From positions 1 to 58,851 of the forward strand of contig JBNJCV010000002.1 of NCBI GenBank assembly GCA_051744245.1: DNA of 58,851 bases, written 5' to 3'. The DNA comes from M55B165 sp051744245 (GTDB taxonomy: Bacteria > Actinomycetota > Humimicrobiia > Humimicrobiales > Humimicrobiaceae). Below the pieces are notes generated by a model. It was not told where the DNA came from and did no database searches. It saw only the letters and a list, made by a program, of their open reading frames with translations. Positions within the stretch are counted from its first letter, which is position 1; every line of letters starts with the position of its first letter. This document shows, piece by piece, positions 27,240 to 36,291 of the stretch. The position numbers were made by a program, and so were the translations under genes.

Positions 27240-27736
27240 ATATCATAAGCTACAAATAATGGAAATTTATCCAATTCAATCCTATAGATGGCTTCTGCCT
27301 CAAGGTCGCTGTAGGCTATCTTTTTAATTTCTTTTACTTTAGTTGAAAGGTAGGCTGCTATCCCCCCGATAGCTACTAGATACACTGCCTTGTATTTCTC
27401 CAGAAGTTTTCTGAATTTTTTAGTCCTGGCGCCTTTTCCTATGGTGGCCTTAACCCCTTTTTTTAGTAATGGTTCAGTTAAGTTGTCCATCCTTATGCTG
27501 GTAGTGGGTCCGAGTGACCCGCTATTTTTGCCTGGCGGGGTGGGAGCCGGCCCCACATAAAAAATAGTACTTCCCCTTAGGTCTATTGGCAATTCTTTGT
27601 TATTGTTTATTGCAGACACTAGTCTCTGGTGGGCCATATCCCTTGCACCGTAAACTGTCCCGCTTAAAAGCACAATGTCTCCTGCTCTTAGCTCCTTTAT
27701 TTTTTCTTCCGTTAGTGGCAGGTTAATAGTCATCAT
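27197..27736 (-). CDS. fumB: Fumarate hydratase class I, beta subunit (C-terminal type)
   Basis: The beta subunit, 179 residues, carries the swivelling domain of the Fe-S fumarase: GDIVLLSGTVYGARDMAHQRL, FYVGPAPTPPG, GSLGPTTSIRMD and the GKGARTKKF and VYLVAIGGIAAYLS blocks. It is complete. Unlike the normal alpha-beta gene order on one strand, it faces the alpha gene, and their 3' ends overlap by 43 bases. Its ATG lies inside the end of the upstream lipoprotein gene, with 14 shared bases, so it is read from that minus-strand operon rather than with alpha. Confidence 0.92.
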   Translation of the reverse strand: MMTINLPLTEEKIKELRAGDIVLLSGTVYGARDMAHQRLVSAINNNKELPIDLRGSTIFYVGPAPTPPGKNSGSLGPTTSIRMDNLTEPLLKKGVKATIGKGARTKKFRKLLEKYKAVYLVAIGGIAAYLSTKVKEIKKIAYSDLEAEAIYRIELDKFPLFVAYDIYGGDIFEHARLKE

Positions 27737-28550
27737 TTATCTTGTCCTGTTTGAAATAGTTGTCATAAGTATGTATAGATTTTCTTTTAGATTTTATCCT
27801 CCTGCTTCTCCTGGAGCTAAATATGAGGGCAAATACTATAAATAGCACAAAAAGCCCTATAATGCCTAATATGACTACCAGGAAGTAGGAAAGGAATTTT
27901 GTTTTTTTACCTTCAATATTTATAATTTTTTGCTGACCGTATTTTATGTTCCATATGGCGATATTGTTGTCTCCAATTTTGTCTGCATTGGAATCAACAA
28001 TGTTTACCGGAAACTTTATCTGGTAAGTGATGCTCAGCAAGTTGGGGTCTGCAGACATAAGGTCATCAAATCTCCTGTAATCTGAATTCATCTCAGAGGT
28101 CTGGATTAGCTTATCGTCTAGCTTCATGTCAATATAGTCAGTAAAAAAGTAGTCACTGTTAAAAAAGTACTCGTCCTTTTCCATTTTTGCATAGAATCTT
28201 TCAGGAGGATTTTCAGAAAAATTATCAATTGATACATGCTTTAAAAAATTTACGTCGTTGAATTTAACTGTAGATTTAAAATGAGTGTAATTTTCTTCTT
28301 CAAAAGTTTCTATCTCCCCTTCGGGGAGAAGGGAAATCAGCCTTTGGTGAAGTGTCTGGCTGTCTACCAACACCACTTCACCTCTTTGGAGGTATTCGGT
28401 TTTTATGGCCAGCTCTACGGTTCTTGTTCCAGAATAGTCTGTGTTTAATTGAGTGTAAATATCAATTAAAGTTTGGTCGCAGCCAGAAATAAATAAAAGA
28501 AGTAAACTTAAAATGGCCAGAATTATTTTAAGGATTATGGCTTTCTTCAT
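27723..28550 (-). CDS. Membrane-anchored lipoprotein with C-terminal span (LppM-like)
   Basis: A lipoprotein signal peptide (KKAIILKIILAILSLLLLFISGC) ends at a lipobox cysteine. An extracellular beta-rich domain of about 190 residues follows, then one membrane span (FLVVILGIIGLFVLFIVF) and a basic, arginine/lysine-rich tail (SSRRSRRIKSKRKS). This order resembles LppM-type proteins of Gram-positive bacteria, whose role is poorly defined. An ATG six codons earlier (28568) lies inside a TATGATAAAAT promoter word, so I start at ATG 28550, which gives a normal signal peptide and an almost leaderless message. Neighbours are a HAD phosphatase and fumarase beta, which give no clue to function. Confidence 0.6.
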   Translation of the reverse strand: MKKAIILKIILAILSLLLLFISGCDQTLIDIYTQLNTDYSGTRTVELAIKTEYLQRGEVVLVDSQTLHQRLISLLPEGEIETFEEENYTHFKSTVKFNDVNFLKHVSIDNFSENPPERFYAKMEKDEYFFNSDYFFTDYIDMKLDDKLIQTSEMNSDYRRFDDLMSADPNLLSITYQIKFPVNIVDSNADKIGDNNIAIWNIKYGQQKIINIEGKKTKFLSYFLVVILGIIGLFVLFIVFALIFSSRRSRRIKSKRKSIHTYDNYFKQDKINDDY

Positions 28551-28602
28551 TTGAAATAATTTTATCATATTAAATATGTATATGATAGAAAAAAGTTGGC
28601 CT

Positions 28603-29385
28603 TTAGATTCCTAAAAATTTTTCAATTGCTTCTGCTAGGCCGTCGTTTTCATTGTCTGAAACGGTGTAATCTGAGGCCATTTTTATTTCTTCTGAAGCAT
28701 TGCCCATGGCTACCCCAATCCTGGCTAATTTAATCATTCCCAGGTCATTCTCCCCGTCACCTACAGCCATGAATTCATCGGTGGTTATGCCCAATTTTTT
28801 TATTACTTTTTTTATGGCATAGGTTTTCCCGGCATTCTTATTTATAAAATTTGTAAAATTGGGGCCTGCATTCCTTATCTTTATATCATCCCCAAGGTTA
28901 AATCCTTTGCAGTCAACATACTTGCTGTCTTCAGTTATAATTGTGCATAGGAGTACTTTGCCTAAGATGTCTTCAGAAAGCAGATCTGCTACCTTTAAGC
29001 TATTTTCTTTTTCCAGTTCATTTTCCAGTCCGAGGTAGTCTTTTTCAAATAACATGTAACCATCCAGGGTGGCTACAACTAGTTGTTCTTTTAGCTTTCT
29101 GGAAAGCTCTACGATTTTTCTGTAACTACCCTTTTTAAGGGTCAGGTGTTCCACCCTATTCAGGTTTTCGTCAACTATCAATGTACCGTTGGAAAGAACA
29201 TGGTAGTTTTTTAATCCCAGTTCGCCTATTATTTTTTTTGCAGAAAAAATGCCCCTGCCGGTAGAAAGCATAACTTTTATTCCTTTATCCAGGCATTTTT
29301 TTATGGCCCTCTTGTTTTTACGGCTAATTTTATCATCCCTATTATACAGGGTGCCATCTACATCTGTTGCCAGTAATTTAATCAC
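28603..29385 (-). CDS. Cof-type HAD-family hydrolase
   Basis: A 260-residue haloacid-dehalogenase phosphatase of the Cof (IIB) subfamily. Motif I is DVDGTLY with nucleophile Asp8 and Asp10, motif II is LSTGRG near 41, and motif IV is GDGENDLGMI near 204, followed by GVAMGNA. A C2-type cap domain lies between motifs II and III. These enzymes dephosphorylate sugar phosphates or flavin and pyridoxal phosphates; the particular substrate is not predictable. It lies 52 bases upstream of the lipoprotein gene, which seems to have its own promoter. Confidence 0.93.
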   Translation of the reverse strand: MIKLLATDVDGTLYNRDDKISRKNKRAIKKCLDKGIKVMLSTGRGIFSAKKIIGELGLKNYHVLSNGTLIVDENLNRVEHLTLKKGSYRKIVELSRKLKEQLVVATLDGYMLFEKDYLGLENELEKENSLKVADLLSEDILGKVLLCTIITEDSKYVDCKGFNLGDDIKIRNAGPNFTNFINKNAGKTYAIKKVIKKLGITTDEFMAVGDGENDLGMIKLARIGVAMGNASEEIKMASDYTVSDNENDGLAEAIEKFLGI

Positions 29386-29448
29386 TTTATCCCCTTAAGA
29401 AATTGGCTAACTTTTTAATTGCATAGCTTATATTATTAAAAAATAAAG

Positions 29449-29668
29449 TCAAATATTAAAGTAGTTAAATAGGACTAGTTGTAGTAGTTGGCTTCCTTTG
29501 AAAGTTTTAAAATGCTTGTCGGAACTGGCTATATAGTTTATTTCATAGTAGAGCATAGTTAAAAAAATGGATGCAGTCCCTTGAGGTTATACCTTTATTA
29601 TGGTTTCTTTCCAATATTAATCTTGCAGATTCTGTTATTTTATAATTTATGGAAAAGACTTCAACCAT
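29449..29668 (-). pseudogene. Remnant of a PIN-domain (VapC-like) toxin
   Basis: On the minus strand a frame from 29668 reads EVFSINYKITESARLILERN and GITSRDCIHF; after a shift in a T7 run it continues YYEINYIASSDKHFKTFKG and stops at 29449. RDCIHF and SSDKHF are the acidic and C-terminal PIN motifs. The N-terminal half with the first aspartate (LDTN type) is absent. It is therefore both truncated and frameshifted, and not a working toxin. It follows a broken antitoxin gene by 23 bases in the usual vapB-vapC order. Confidence 0.65.
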
Positions 29669-29691
29669 TCCGTAAAAACCTCAACTTACCC

Positions 29692-29933
29692 CTAATCAAG
29701 CACCCCTTCTATTATCTCCTCTTCCAGGTCTTCATATTTTTGGGGAACTTCACATTCCAGCTCTAGCAGTTTTTCCATTGCCTTGTTCTTATCCTGCTTA
29801 GTTTTAATCCCGTAATAATTACTAACAGCTTCTCTTACCATTTCTCCAATGGAGACATTATTTAGTTTTGATTTTTGTTTAATATTTCGTAGACATCTTT
29901 TTCTAAAAGCAAGGTTATTTTCCTTAAAGCCAT
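29692..29933 (-). pseudogene. Frameshifted ribbon-helix-helix antitoxin (VapB-like)
   Basis: Starting at ATG 29933 with AGGTGA upstream, the frame reads ALRKITLLLEKDVYEI and stops early; with one base added near residue 17 it continues KSKLNNVSIGEMVREAVSNY and then GIKTKQDKNKAMEKLL to a stop at 29692. This is a CopG/VapB-type DNA-binding beta strand plus two helices and a toxin-binding tail. The total of 242 bases is one short of a whole number of codons. It could in principle be a sequencing error, but its toxin partner is broken too. Confidence 0.65.
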
Positions 29934-29948
29934 TTAAATCACCTGTTA

Positions 29949-29969
29949 TATATATTGGACCATATATAT
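29949..29969. promoter_or_regulatory. Imperfect palindrome, possible antitoxin operator
   Basis: TATATATTGG-A-CCATATATAT lies 15 bases before the antitoxin start. Autorepression at such AT-rich palindromes is usual for ribbon-helix-helix antitoxins. The arms are offset by one base, so the symmetry is not perfect. Confidence 0.35.
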
Positions 29970-30149
29970 AATATAATTTTTTTATTAATAGCCAAAATTA
30001 GGAAGGGAAGCCCTGTCAAAAACTTAAGGTTTTTATCCTTAATTAATGCAACTGTTAAAGCAAATTTGTTATAATACCCCTAAATAGTTAAGGAAAAATA
30101 ATGTACTGGTGGTACTGTTTTTTTTAAGGTTATCTGCTTTTTGGGTATA

Positions 30150-30178
30150 TTGACGTATGCAACCAATATTGTTAGCAT
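30150..30178 (+). promoter_or_regulatory. Likely sigma-A promoter of the large activator-type gene
   Basis: TTGACG (30150-30155) and TAGCAT (30173-30178) are 17 bases apart. The expected start near 30185 leaves a leader of about 29 bases with GAGGA before the ATG. A second candidate, TATAAT at 30070, lacks a good minus-35. Confidence 0.45.
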
Positions 30179-30213
30179 AACATAATCATTTTATATTAAC
30201 TCATGAGGAAAAG

Positions 30214-33200
30214 ATGAAATTATATATTGGCTATGACATAGGATCGATAAGCCTAAATAGGGCAATAGTTAGCCAGGATAAAGAAATTGTAGATATCCTT
30301 CCTTATACCAGGCATCACGGCGAGCCTTTGAAGGCATTAATCAGGGACTTGAAGGAAATAGCCAAAAAATATGGTGGTCAGGATTTAGGTGGAGTTTCTT
30401 TTACTGGAATAAGCGCGAAAAACATTGCAGGGGCAGCGGGTTGCCCGTTTATAAATGAGATAGAGGCACTGATGAATTCAGCCCGGAGTTTCTATCCCCA
30501 AGCTTCAACTGTAGTTGAGATAGGGGGCCAGGATTCCAAATTCATAGACCTGGCAATCGGGGATTATGCAATGAATGAGCTGTGTGCGGCTGGGACCGGG
30601 TCCTTTCTAGACCAGCAGGCTACCAGATTCGGGTTGGGCATAGAAGAGTTTGCTGACTTGGCTTTAAAATCAAAAAGCCCGGAAGCCATAGCAGGAAGGT
30701 GCAGCGTATTTGCCAAAACGGACATGATACACCTGCAGCAGGAAGCTGCCAAGGATGAGGATATAATATTGGGGCTGTGCTATGCCATGGCCAGAAGCTT
30801 TAAATCAGGTATTGTAAAGGGCAAGAAGTTTAACCCCCCCATTATATTCTGTGGCGGGGTTTCATATAACCGGGCCATGGTAAAGGCTTTTTCCGATATT
30901 TTAAGGGAAGAATTAATAATACCGGAACATAATGCATCTATGGGGGCTATGGGAGCGGCTATCAGTATTGCGGGAAAAAAGCAGGCAACTGACATAGGTA
31001 AAATAATAGATTCTATTGAAAACTATATTTCCAGCTTCAAATATGAAAGGGAAACTTTTAAGCCTCTGGTTTTAGAAAAATCTGTTCTCCCAGAACAGGG
31101 TGGGAATGGTTATGAATTCGCAGATAAGAAAATAGATGCTTATATAGGAATAGATGTGGGTTCAATTAGCACTAATGTTGTGGCCATAGACAAGGATAAA
31201 AAACTTATTGCCAAATGTTACCTGAGGACTTCCGGCAGGCCCATAGAGGCTGTAAGGAAGGGAATCAAGATAATAGGCGGCAAGGTGGGATCCAGAATCA
31301 ATGTAAAGGGAGTAGGCACAACAGGTTCTGGGAGATACCTTATAGGGGACTTTGTGGGGGCTGATGGCGTAATTAATGAAATAACTGCACAGGCCACTGC
31401 AGCGGCTGCAATTGACAAGTCGGTAGACACTATTTTTGAGATAGGGGGCCAGGATTCCAAATTCATATCTTTAGAAGATGGAGTAGTGGTTGATTTTGAA
31501 ATGAATAAAGTATGTGCTGCCGGCACAGGATCTTTTCTGGAAGAGCAAGCCGAAAGGTTTGACCTGGAGATTGAGGACTTTGCTGACATTGCACTGAAGG
31601 CCAAAAACCCTCTGGACCTTGGTGAGAGGTGTACTGTTTTTATGGAGACCAATGTTTATTCACATTACCAGAAGGGGGCCAAGGTTGATAATATTTTGGC
31701 TGGTCTCTCCTATTCTATAGTAATGAACTATATAAACAGGGTAGTGGGAAGAAAAAAGATTGGTAAGAAAATATTTTTCCAGGGGGCGGTAGCTTTTAAC
31801 CATTCAGTGGTAGCAGCTTTTGAAAACTACCTGGGCAAGGAAATAATAGTTCCTCCTGACCACGAAGTAACCGGTGCTATAGGTACTGCAATTGTGGCCC
31901 TGGAAAAGGTTAAGGACAATACTAAATTCAGGGGATTTGAGCAAATCGCAAAAGCGGGCTATTCCCAAAAATCTTTTGAATGTAAGGGATGCGCCAACCG
32001 GTGTGACATAAAAAGGGTCTCAATTGAAGGAGAGGCTCCTTTGTATTATGGGGGAAGGTGTGAAAAATATGAAAAATCTGAGGCAAAGAAAAGCAGCCTT
32101 CCTGATTACTTCGAAGAAAGGGAAAAAATACTTCTGGGTTCATCCAAACTTAAGGGAAATCCGGGGGCTAAAAAGGTGGGCATACCTTTTACCATGTTAA
32201 CCTATGAATTTTACCCTTTCTGGAGCACATTTTTTGACCGCCTTGGTTTTGAGGTGGTTCTATCAGACAAGACCAACAAGAAAATTACCCAGGAAGGTTT
32301 GCAGTCTGTAATTGCGGAAACCTGTTTTCCCATGAAGGCAATGCTGGGGCATGTCCATAATCTAATGGAAAAAGGTGTTGACTACCTGTTTCTGCCCACT
32401 ATTAGGGATATGCCAGGAAAGGAACATGCAATTAAGGGAGACAGGACTGGAAGCTACCCCTGTCCCTTTGTGCAGGGAATGCCCTGCATAGTTAGGGCTG
32501 CTGTAGACCTGGAAGGGGTTGAAGTATTAGACCCGATAATTAATTTTAGCTATGAAGGATATGTAAAAGAAAAGCAGCTAAAAAACCTGGGCAAAGACCT
32601 GGGGGCTGGAACCCGGAGCATAAAAGAAGCCGTAAGCAGTGCTTACCAGGCTCAGCATAATTTTTATAGCCTGTTAAAGGAAAAGGGAGCAGAAGTACTT
32701 GACGGCTTGGGGAAAGACGAGTCAGCAATTGTAGTGGTTTCAAGATCCTATAATAGCTGTGATAGAAGCATAAGCATGGATATACCCAAGAAGCTGAGGG
32801 AGACCGGGATGAAAGTTATTCCCCTGGATTTTTTGCCCTTGGATTCGGTGGATATTTCCAAAGAGTGGCCTAACCTTTATTGGGAGTTTGGTGACAGGAT
32901 TATTAGTGGGGCTAAAATAATAAAGGGGGACAAAAGGCTTTACGGGGCTTATTTGACCAATTTTGGGTGTGGCCCGGATTCATTTATTCTTCAGTATTTT
33001 GAGAGGGAAATGAATAAGCCATTTTTAAAGATAGAAATAGATGAGCATACAGGCGGGGCAGGAGTGGTTACAAGATGTGAGGCTTTTGTAGATTCCTTGC
33101 GGAATATAAGGGGGAGGAAGGATTTTAAGCCCACCACGGTTAAAAGTGCGCATCCGGTGTTTAAGAAAGAGCAGAAAAGGACCATATATATTCCCTATAT

Positions 33201-34479
33201 GAGTGACAGCCCTTATGCAATTAGAGCTGCATTCAGGAATGAAGGAATAAGTGCCGAGGTAATGGAGTCAGATGATGAGACTCTGGAGCTTGGCAGGAGG
33301 TACACTCTGGGAAAAGAATGCTACCCTTTTATTATAACTACCGGGGATATTTTAAAAACTTTAAAATATAATGATCCCAAGACCTGTGCATTCCTTATGC
33401 CCCTAACTTATGGGCCTTGCAGGTTTGGACAGTATAACAAACTACAAAACATTATAATCGGGGAACTGGGCCATGACCATGTTCCCATAATTTCACCCGG
33501 CGCTCCAGAAAGTGGGAACTTCTATAAAGAGTATGACATGGATGGAAGAAGGGGCTTTAAGCTGCTTTTAAGGACCTTGCAGGGTGTATTTACAATGGAT
33601 AATATCTATAAGATGCTGAGACATACCAAGGCTTATGAAATAAAGAAAGGTTCTGCAGAAAAGGCATACAAAGAGTATATTGCCAGGGTGTTAAAATTGG
33701 TAGAAGAAGAGGAATATGGAAGCCTGTTTAAAAAGCTTCTGCAAACCTTAAAGGAGGCAAGAAAAGATTTTGAGGGTATAGAAGTAAACAGGGCCCAGAG
33801 GAAGCCTCTTATTGGAATCGTAGGAGAGATTTATGTAAGGAACCATCCTTATAGCAATAATGAAATTGTTAAGAGCGTGGAAAGGCTGGGAGGAGAAGTT
33901 GAGATACCCAATATTTCTGAATGGTTTAGCCACACTACTGCCACCAGCAAGCTGGATAACTATGTGAAGAAAAATGACCTGTTGTTTAAGATGCTAAACT
34001 CGTTTAGCTTTAATGGTAACAGGTATAAGGGAAGTGATAGCTTGGGAGGTTTAGCTACAGATTATTTAAGGTCTGTAAGGTTCTTTATTTCAAACAGGAT
34101 AAACTACAGGATAATAAACGGTTATTTAAAAAAACTTGACGCTCCCCTACAGGGATTTATAAGAGAAGAGGACTATGATATTTATAATACCTGGGATAAT
34201 GCTTCCCCTTATATCATAAAATGGTTTGGGGAAGCGGCATTGAGTGTAGGGAAATCTGTTACCTGGATTGAAGAGGGGTGCGATGGCATTATAAATGTGA
34301 TGCCTTTTACCTGCATGCCCGGCACCATTGTTACCGCAACTTCCAAAAGGATAAGGGAAAAATACAAGGTTCCATGGCTGAACCTAGCTTTTGATGGGCT
34401 GGAGCAGGGTACAACTGAAACCCGGCTGGAAGCATTCATGTACCAGGCTAAGTTGTATATGGAAAATAAGGAGAAATAA
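30214..34479 (+). CDS. Giant acyl-CoA dehydratase activase fusion (two BadF/HgdC ATPase domains plus HgdB-like domain)
   Basis: A 1421-residue protein. Two ASKHA ATPase domains (about 1-260 and 308-580) each begin with a phosphate loop (YDIGSISLNRAIV; IDVGSISTNVVAI), contain EIGGQDSKFI, and have cluster cysteines at Cys124/Cys163 and Cys434/Cys473 with identical 39-residue spacing. In HgdC-type activators such cysteines hold a [4Fe-4S] cluster between two subunits; here both halves are in one chain. A cysteine motif CKGCANRCD (about 590) and an HgdB-like region (FTMLTYEFYPFWSTFF onwards) follow, then a long C-terminal domain. Conserved proteins of this layout are widespread in anaerobes but have no settled function. 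No separate dehydratase subunits lie nearby. Confidence 0.9.
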   Translation: MKLYIGYDIGSISLNRAIVSQDKEIVDILPYTRHHGEPLKALIRDLKEIAKKYGGQDLGGVSFTGISAKNIAGAAGCPFINEIEALMNSARSFYPQASTVVEIGGQDSKFIDLAIGDYAMNELCAAGTGSFLDQQATRFGLGIEEFADLALKSKSPEAIAGRCSVFAKTDMIHLQQEAAKDEDIILGLCYAMARSFKSGIVKGKKFNPPIIFCGGVSYNRAMVKAFSDILREELIIPEHNASMGAMGAAISIAGKKQATDIGKIIDSIENYISSFKYERETFKPLVLEKSVLPEQGGNGYEFADKKIDAYIGIDVGSISTNVVAIDKDKKLIAKCYLRTSGRPIEAVRKGIKIIGGKVGSRINVKGVGTTGSGRYLIGDFVGADGVINEITAQATAAAAIDKSVDTIFEIGGQDSKFISLEDGVVVDFEMNKVCAAGTGSFLEEQAERFDLEIEDFADIALKAKNPLDLGERCTVFMETNVYSHYQKGAKVDNILAGLSYSIVMNYINRVVGRKKIGKKIFFQGAVAFNHSVVAAFENYLGKEIIVPPDHEVTGAIGTAIVALEKVKDNTKFRGFEQIAKAGYSQKSFECKGCANRCDIKRVSIEGEAPLYYGGRCEKYEKSEAKKSSLPDYFEEREKILLGSSKLKGNPGAKKVGIPFTMLTYEFYPFWSTFFDRLGFEVVLSDKTNKKITQEGLQSVIAETCFPMKAMLGHVHNLMEKGVDYLFLPTIRDMPGKEHAIKGDRTGSYPCPFVQGMPCIVRAAVDLEGVEVLDPIINFSYEGYVKEKQLKNLGKDLGAGTRSIKEAVSSAYQAQHNFYSLLKEKGAEVLDGLGKDESAIVVVSRSYNSCDRSISMDIPKKLRETGMKVIPLDFLPLDSVDISKEWPNLYWEFGDRIISGAKIIKGDKRLYGAYLTNFGCGPDSFILQYFEREMNKPFLKIEIDEHTGGAGVVTRCEAFVDSLRNIRGRKDFKPTTVKSAHPVFKKEQKRTIYIPYMSDSPYAIRAAFRNEGISAEVMESDDETLELGRRYTLGKECYPFIITTGDILKTLKYNDPKTCAFLMPLTYGPCRFGQYNKLQNIIIGELGHDHVPIISPGAPESGNFYKEYDMDGRRGFKLLLRTLQGVFTMDNIYKMLRHTKAYEIKKGSAEKAYKEYIARVLKLVEEEEYGSLFKKLLQTLKEARKDFEGIEVNRAQRKPLIGIVGEIYVRNHPYSNNEIVKSVERLGGEVEIPNISEWFSHTTATSKLDNYVKKNDLLFKMLNSFSFNGNRYKGSDSLGGLATDYLRSVRFFISNRINYRIINGYLKKLDAPLQGFIREEDYDIYNTWDNASPYIIKWFGEAALSVGKSVTWIEEGCDGIINVMPFTCMPGTIVTATSKRIREKYKVPWLNLAFDGLEQGTTETRLEAFMYQAKLYMENKEK

Positions 34480-34541
34480 GGTTGCCCTTTTAGTGTTTTT
34501 CCCATGGTAGAATAATGTAAATATAATCTTTATATTTTAAA

Positions 34542-35165
34542 GTGAAGGGTCTATTTATAACATTTGAAGGACTTGATGGTTCGGGTAAAACAACCCAGAT
34601 AAAGCTATTGTGCAGCTATCTTAAGGGAAAAGGCCATGATGTTATTTCCACTATTGAGCCGGGGGGAACTGAGGTTGGGCAAAAGATAAGAAAGATACTG
34701 CTAAATACTGAAGGTTTGAATATTACTCCTAAAGCCGAAACTTTCTTGTTTCTGGCTTCCAGGGCTGAGCTAGTTTCCAAAGTTATCAATCCTGCCATGG
34801 ATGAGGGGAAAATTATAATTTGTGACCGGTTTTTTGATTCTACTATTGTGTATCAGGGGATAGCAAGAAATCTTGGAAAAAAGAAGATACTGGATATGAG
34901 CTTATGGGCAACTGGCAGCTTAGTTCCGGATATTACTTTCCTGCTTTCAGTCAGGGCAGATGAGGGGGAGATAAGGAAAAAAGGCATGGAGGCAGACAGG
35001 ATGGAAAAAGAGGAATCTGAATTTAAGAAAAAAGTTTATGAAGGTTACCTGGAACTGGCAAGGGATTTTCCTGAAAGGTTTGTGGTAATAGACGGGGAAA
35101 AAGATATAGAAAGCATATTTGGGATAATAAAAGATAGGGTAGAAAAAGAGTTAAAGGACAGATGA
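34542..35165 (+). CDS. tmk: Thymidylate kinase
   Basis: Tmk phosphorylates dTMP to dTDP. The P-loop is GLDGSGKTTQ (residues 8-17), the DR(F/Y) motif is CDRFFDSTIVYQG near 92-104, and the lid region follows near 140. Length 207 is normal. The GTG start has no ribosome site; a perfect TATAAT (34522-34527) ends 14 bases before it, so the message may be leaderless. The gene overlaps holB by four bases. The tmk-holB-ricT order is common in Gram-positive-type bacteria. ThyX, which makes dTMP, is encoded at 51585. Confidence 0.95.
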   Translation: MKGLFITFEGLDGSGKTTQIKLLCSYLKGKGHDVISTIEPGGTEVGQKIRKILLNTEGLNITPKAETFLFLASRAELVSKVINPAMDEGKIIICDRFFDSTIVYQGIARNLGKKKILDMSLWATGSLVPDITFLLSVRADEGEIRKKGMEADRMEKEESEFKKKVYEGYLELARDFPERFVVIDGEKDIESIFGIIKDRVEKELKDR

Positions 35166-36196
35166 GCACATTAGACAATCTGGATTTTTTAAAAGATGAT
35201 AAGAAAAATTATTCGCAGCTAAAGCTTCTAAAGGAAAACATAAAAAGTGGAAACCTGTCCCACGCATTCCTCTTTTCGGGCAGCAGCCATGGCTACTTGT
35301 TCAGCCTTGCTTTAAATTTTGCTGCTGCTGTCAATTGCCAAAATGGAGGGTGTGGCGAGTGCACGGTTTGCAAAAATACCCTCAAGGGCATTTACTCCAA
35401 CTTGTTTATTGCAGAAGCAGAGGGAAATATACTGACTGTAGATAAAATAAAACAAATACAGAATTTTTCTTCACTTTCTTCCTACCAGAAGGGAAAGAAA
35501 ATAATAATTGTAAAAGAGGCTGAAACCATGAATGAAGAAGCCTCAAATAAGCTGTTAAAAACCCTGGAAGACCCCCCTGATGAGGATTGCCTTTTTGTGC
35601 TGCTAACCGGGGATAAGGCAAAACTTCTTTCCACCATAATTTCAAGGTGCAGTGGGTACAGTTGGAATTTTATAGAAGATGAATCTGTAAGACAAATAGA
35701 CTTCAGGCCATTGGAAGAAGCTCTGGGAGGAGGTTTGGGGGAAATGCTTTTGGGAAATAAGGCGGCCCCGCTGGATGTTACGGTTAAGGTAAATGAATTT
35801 ATATCCAGGCTTGAAAAGGAGTTAAAGCATGAAATGGCTGAAGAGTTAAAAAGGGTAAAAAAAAGCGGAGAATCAGATAGCTATATTAAGATTATTGAAG
35901 CCAGGCAAAAAAGAAATATAAGCAGGCTAAAAAAGAAAGTAATACAAAGGGCATTTAATTATCTTTCCAACTGGTTAGAAGATATAGTATCTATTAGCTG
36001 CGGGGCTAGCAAGAGTGCTTTAAATAATGAGGAAAATTACACTTTCTTTAAAAAAAATGTAAATGATCCCGATATATTAAAAATTTTTAAAATGCTAGAA
36101 TTAATCGAAAAAAACAGGCGGTACCTGGATAGCTCTATAAATTACGAGCTGGCACTGGATAATATTCTATTAAAATTAAAAAATGTTTTGATGTAA
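35162..36196 (+). CDS. holB: DNA polymerase III, delta-prime subunit
   Basis: A clamp-loader subunit of 344 residues. The ATP loop is degenerate (FSGSSHGYLF in place of GxxGxGK), as expected for a non-hydrolysing delta-prime subunit. A zinc-binding knot is present (CQNGGCGECTVCKN near 57-70). KIIIVKEAETMNEEASNKLLKTLEDPP is the conserved Walker-B/SRC-side region and TIISRC the sensor block. It overlaps tmk by four bases. After it come 138 bases containing a long palindrome before a convergent gene. Confidence 0.9.
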   Translation: MSTLDNLDFLKDDKKNYSQLKLLKENIKSGNLSHAFLFSGSSHGYLFSLALNFAAAVNCQNGGCGECTVCKNTLKGIYSNLFIAEAEGNILTVDKIKQIQNFSSLSSYQKGKKIIIVKEAETMNEEASNKLLKTLEDPPDEDCLFVLLTGDKAKLLSTIISRCSGYSWNFIEDESVRQIDFRPLEEALGGGLGEMLLGNKAAPLDVTVKVNEFISRLEKELKHEMAEELKRVKKSGESDSYIKIIEARQKRNISRLKKKVIQRAFNYLSNWLEDIVSISCGASKSALNNEENYTFFKKNVNDPDILKIFKMLELIEKNRRYLDSSINYELALDNILLKLKNVLM

Positions 36197-36291
36197 ATTC
36201 CTTATATCAATATCCCGCCTACGGAAAAAGTCCATGTTGGTTCCGGCTTGTTAACACCCTTTAGGTTATAGAAAAGCTAGAGCAGGCTTTG

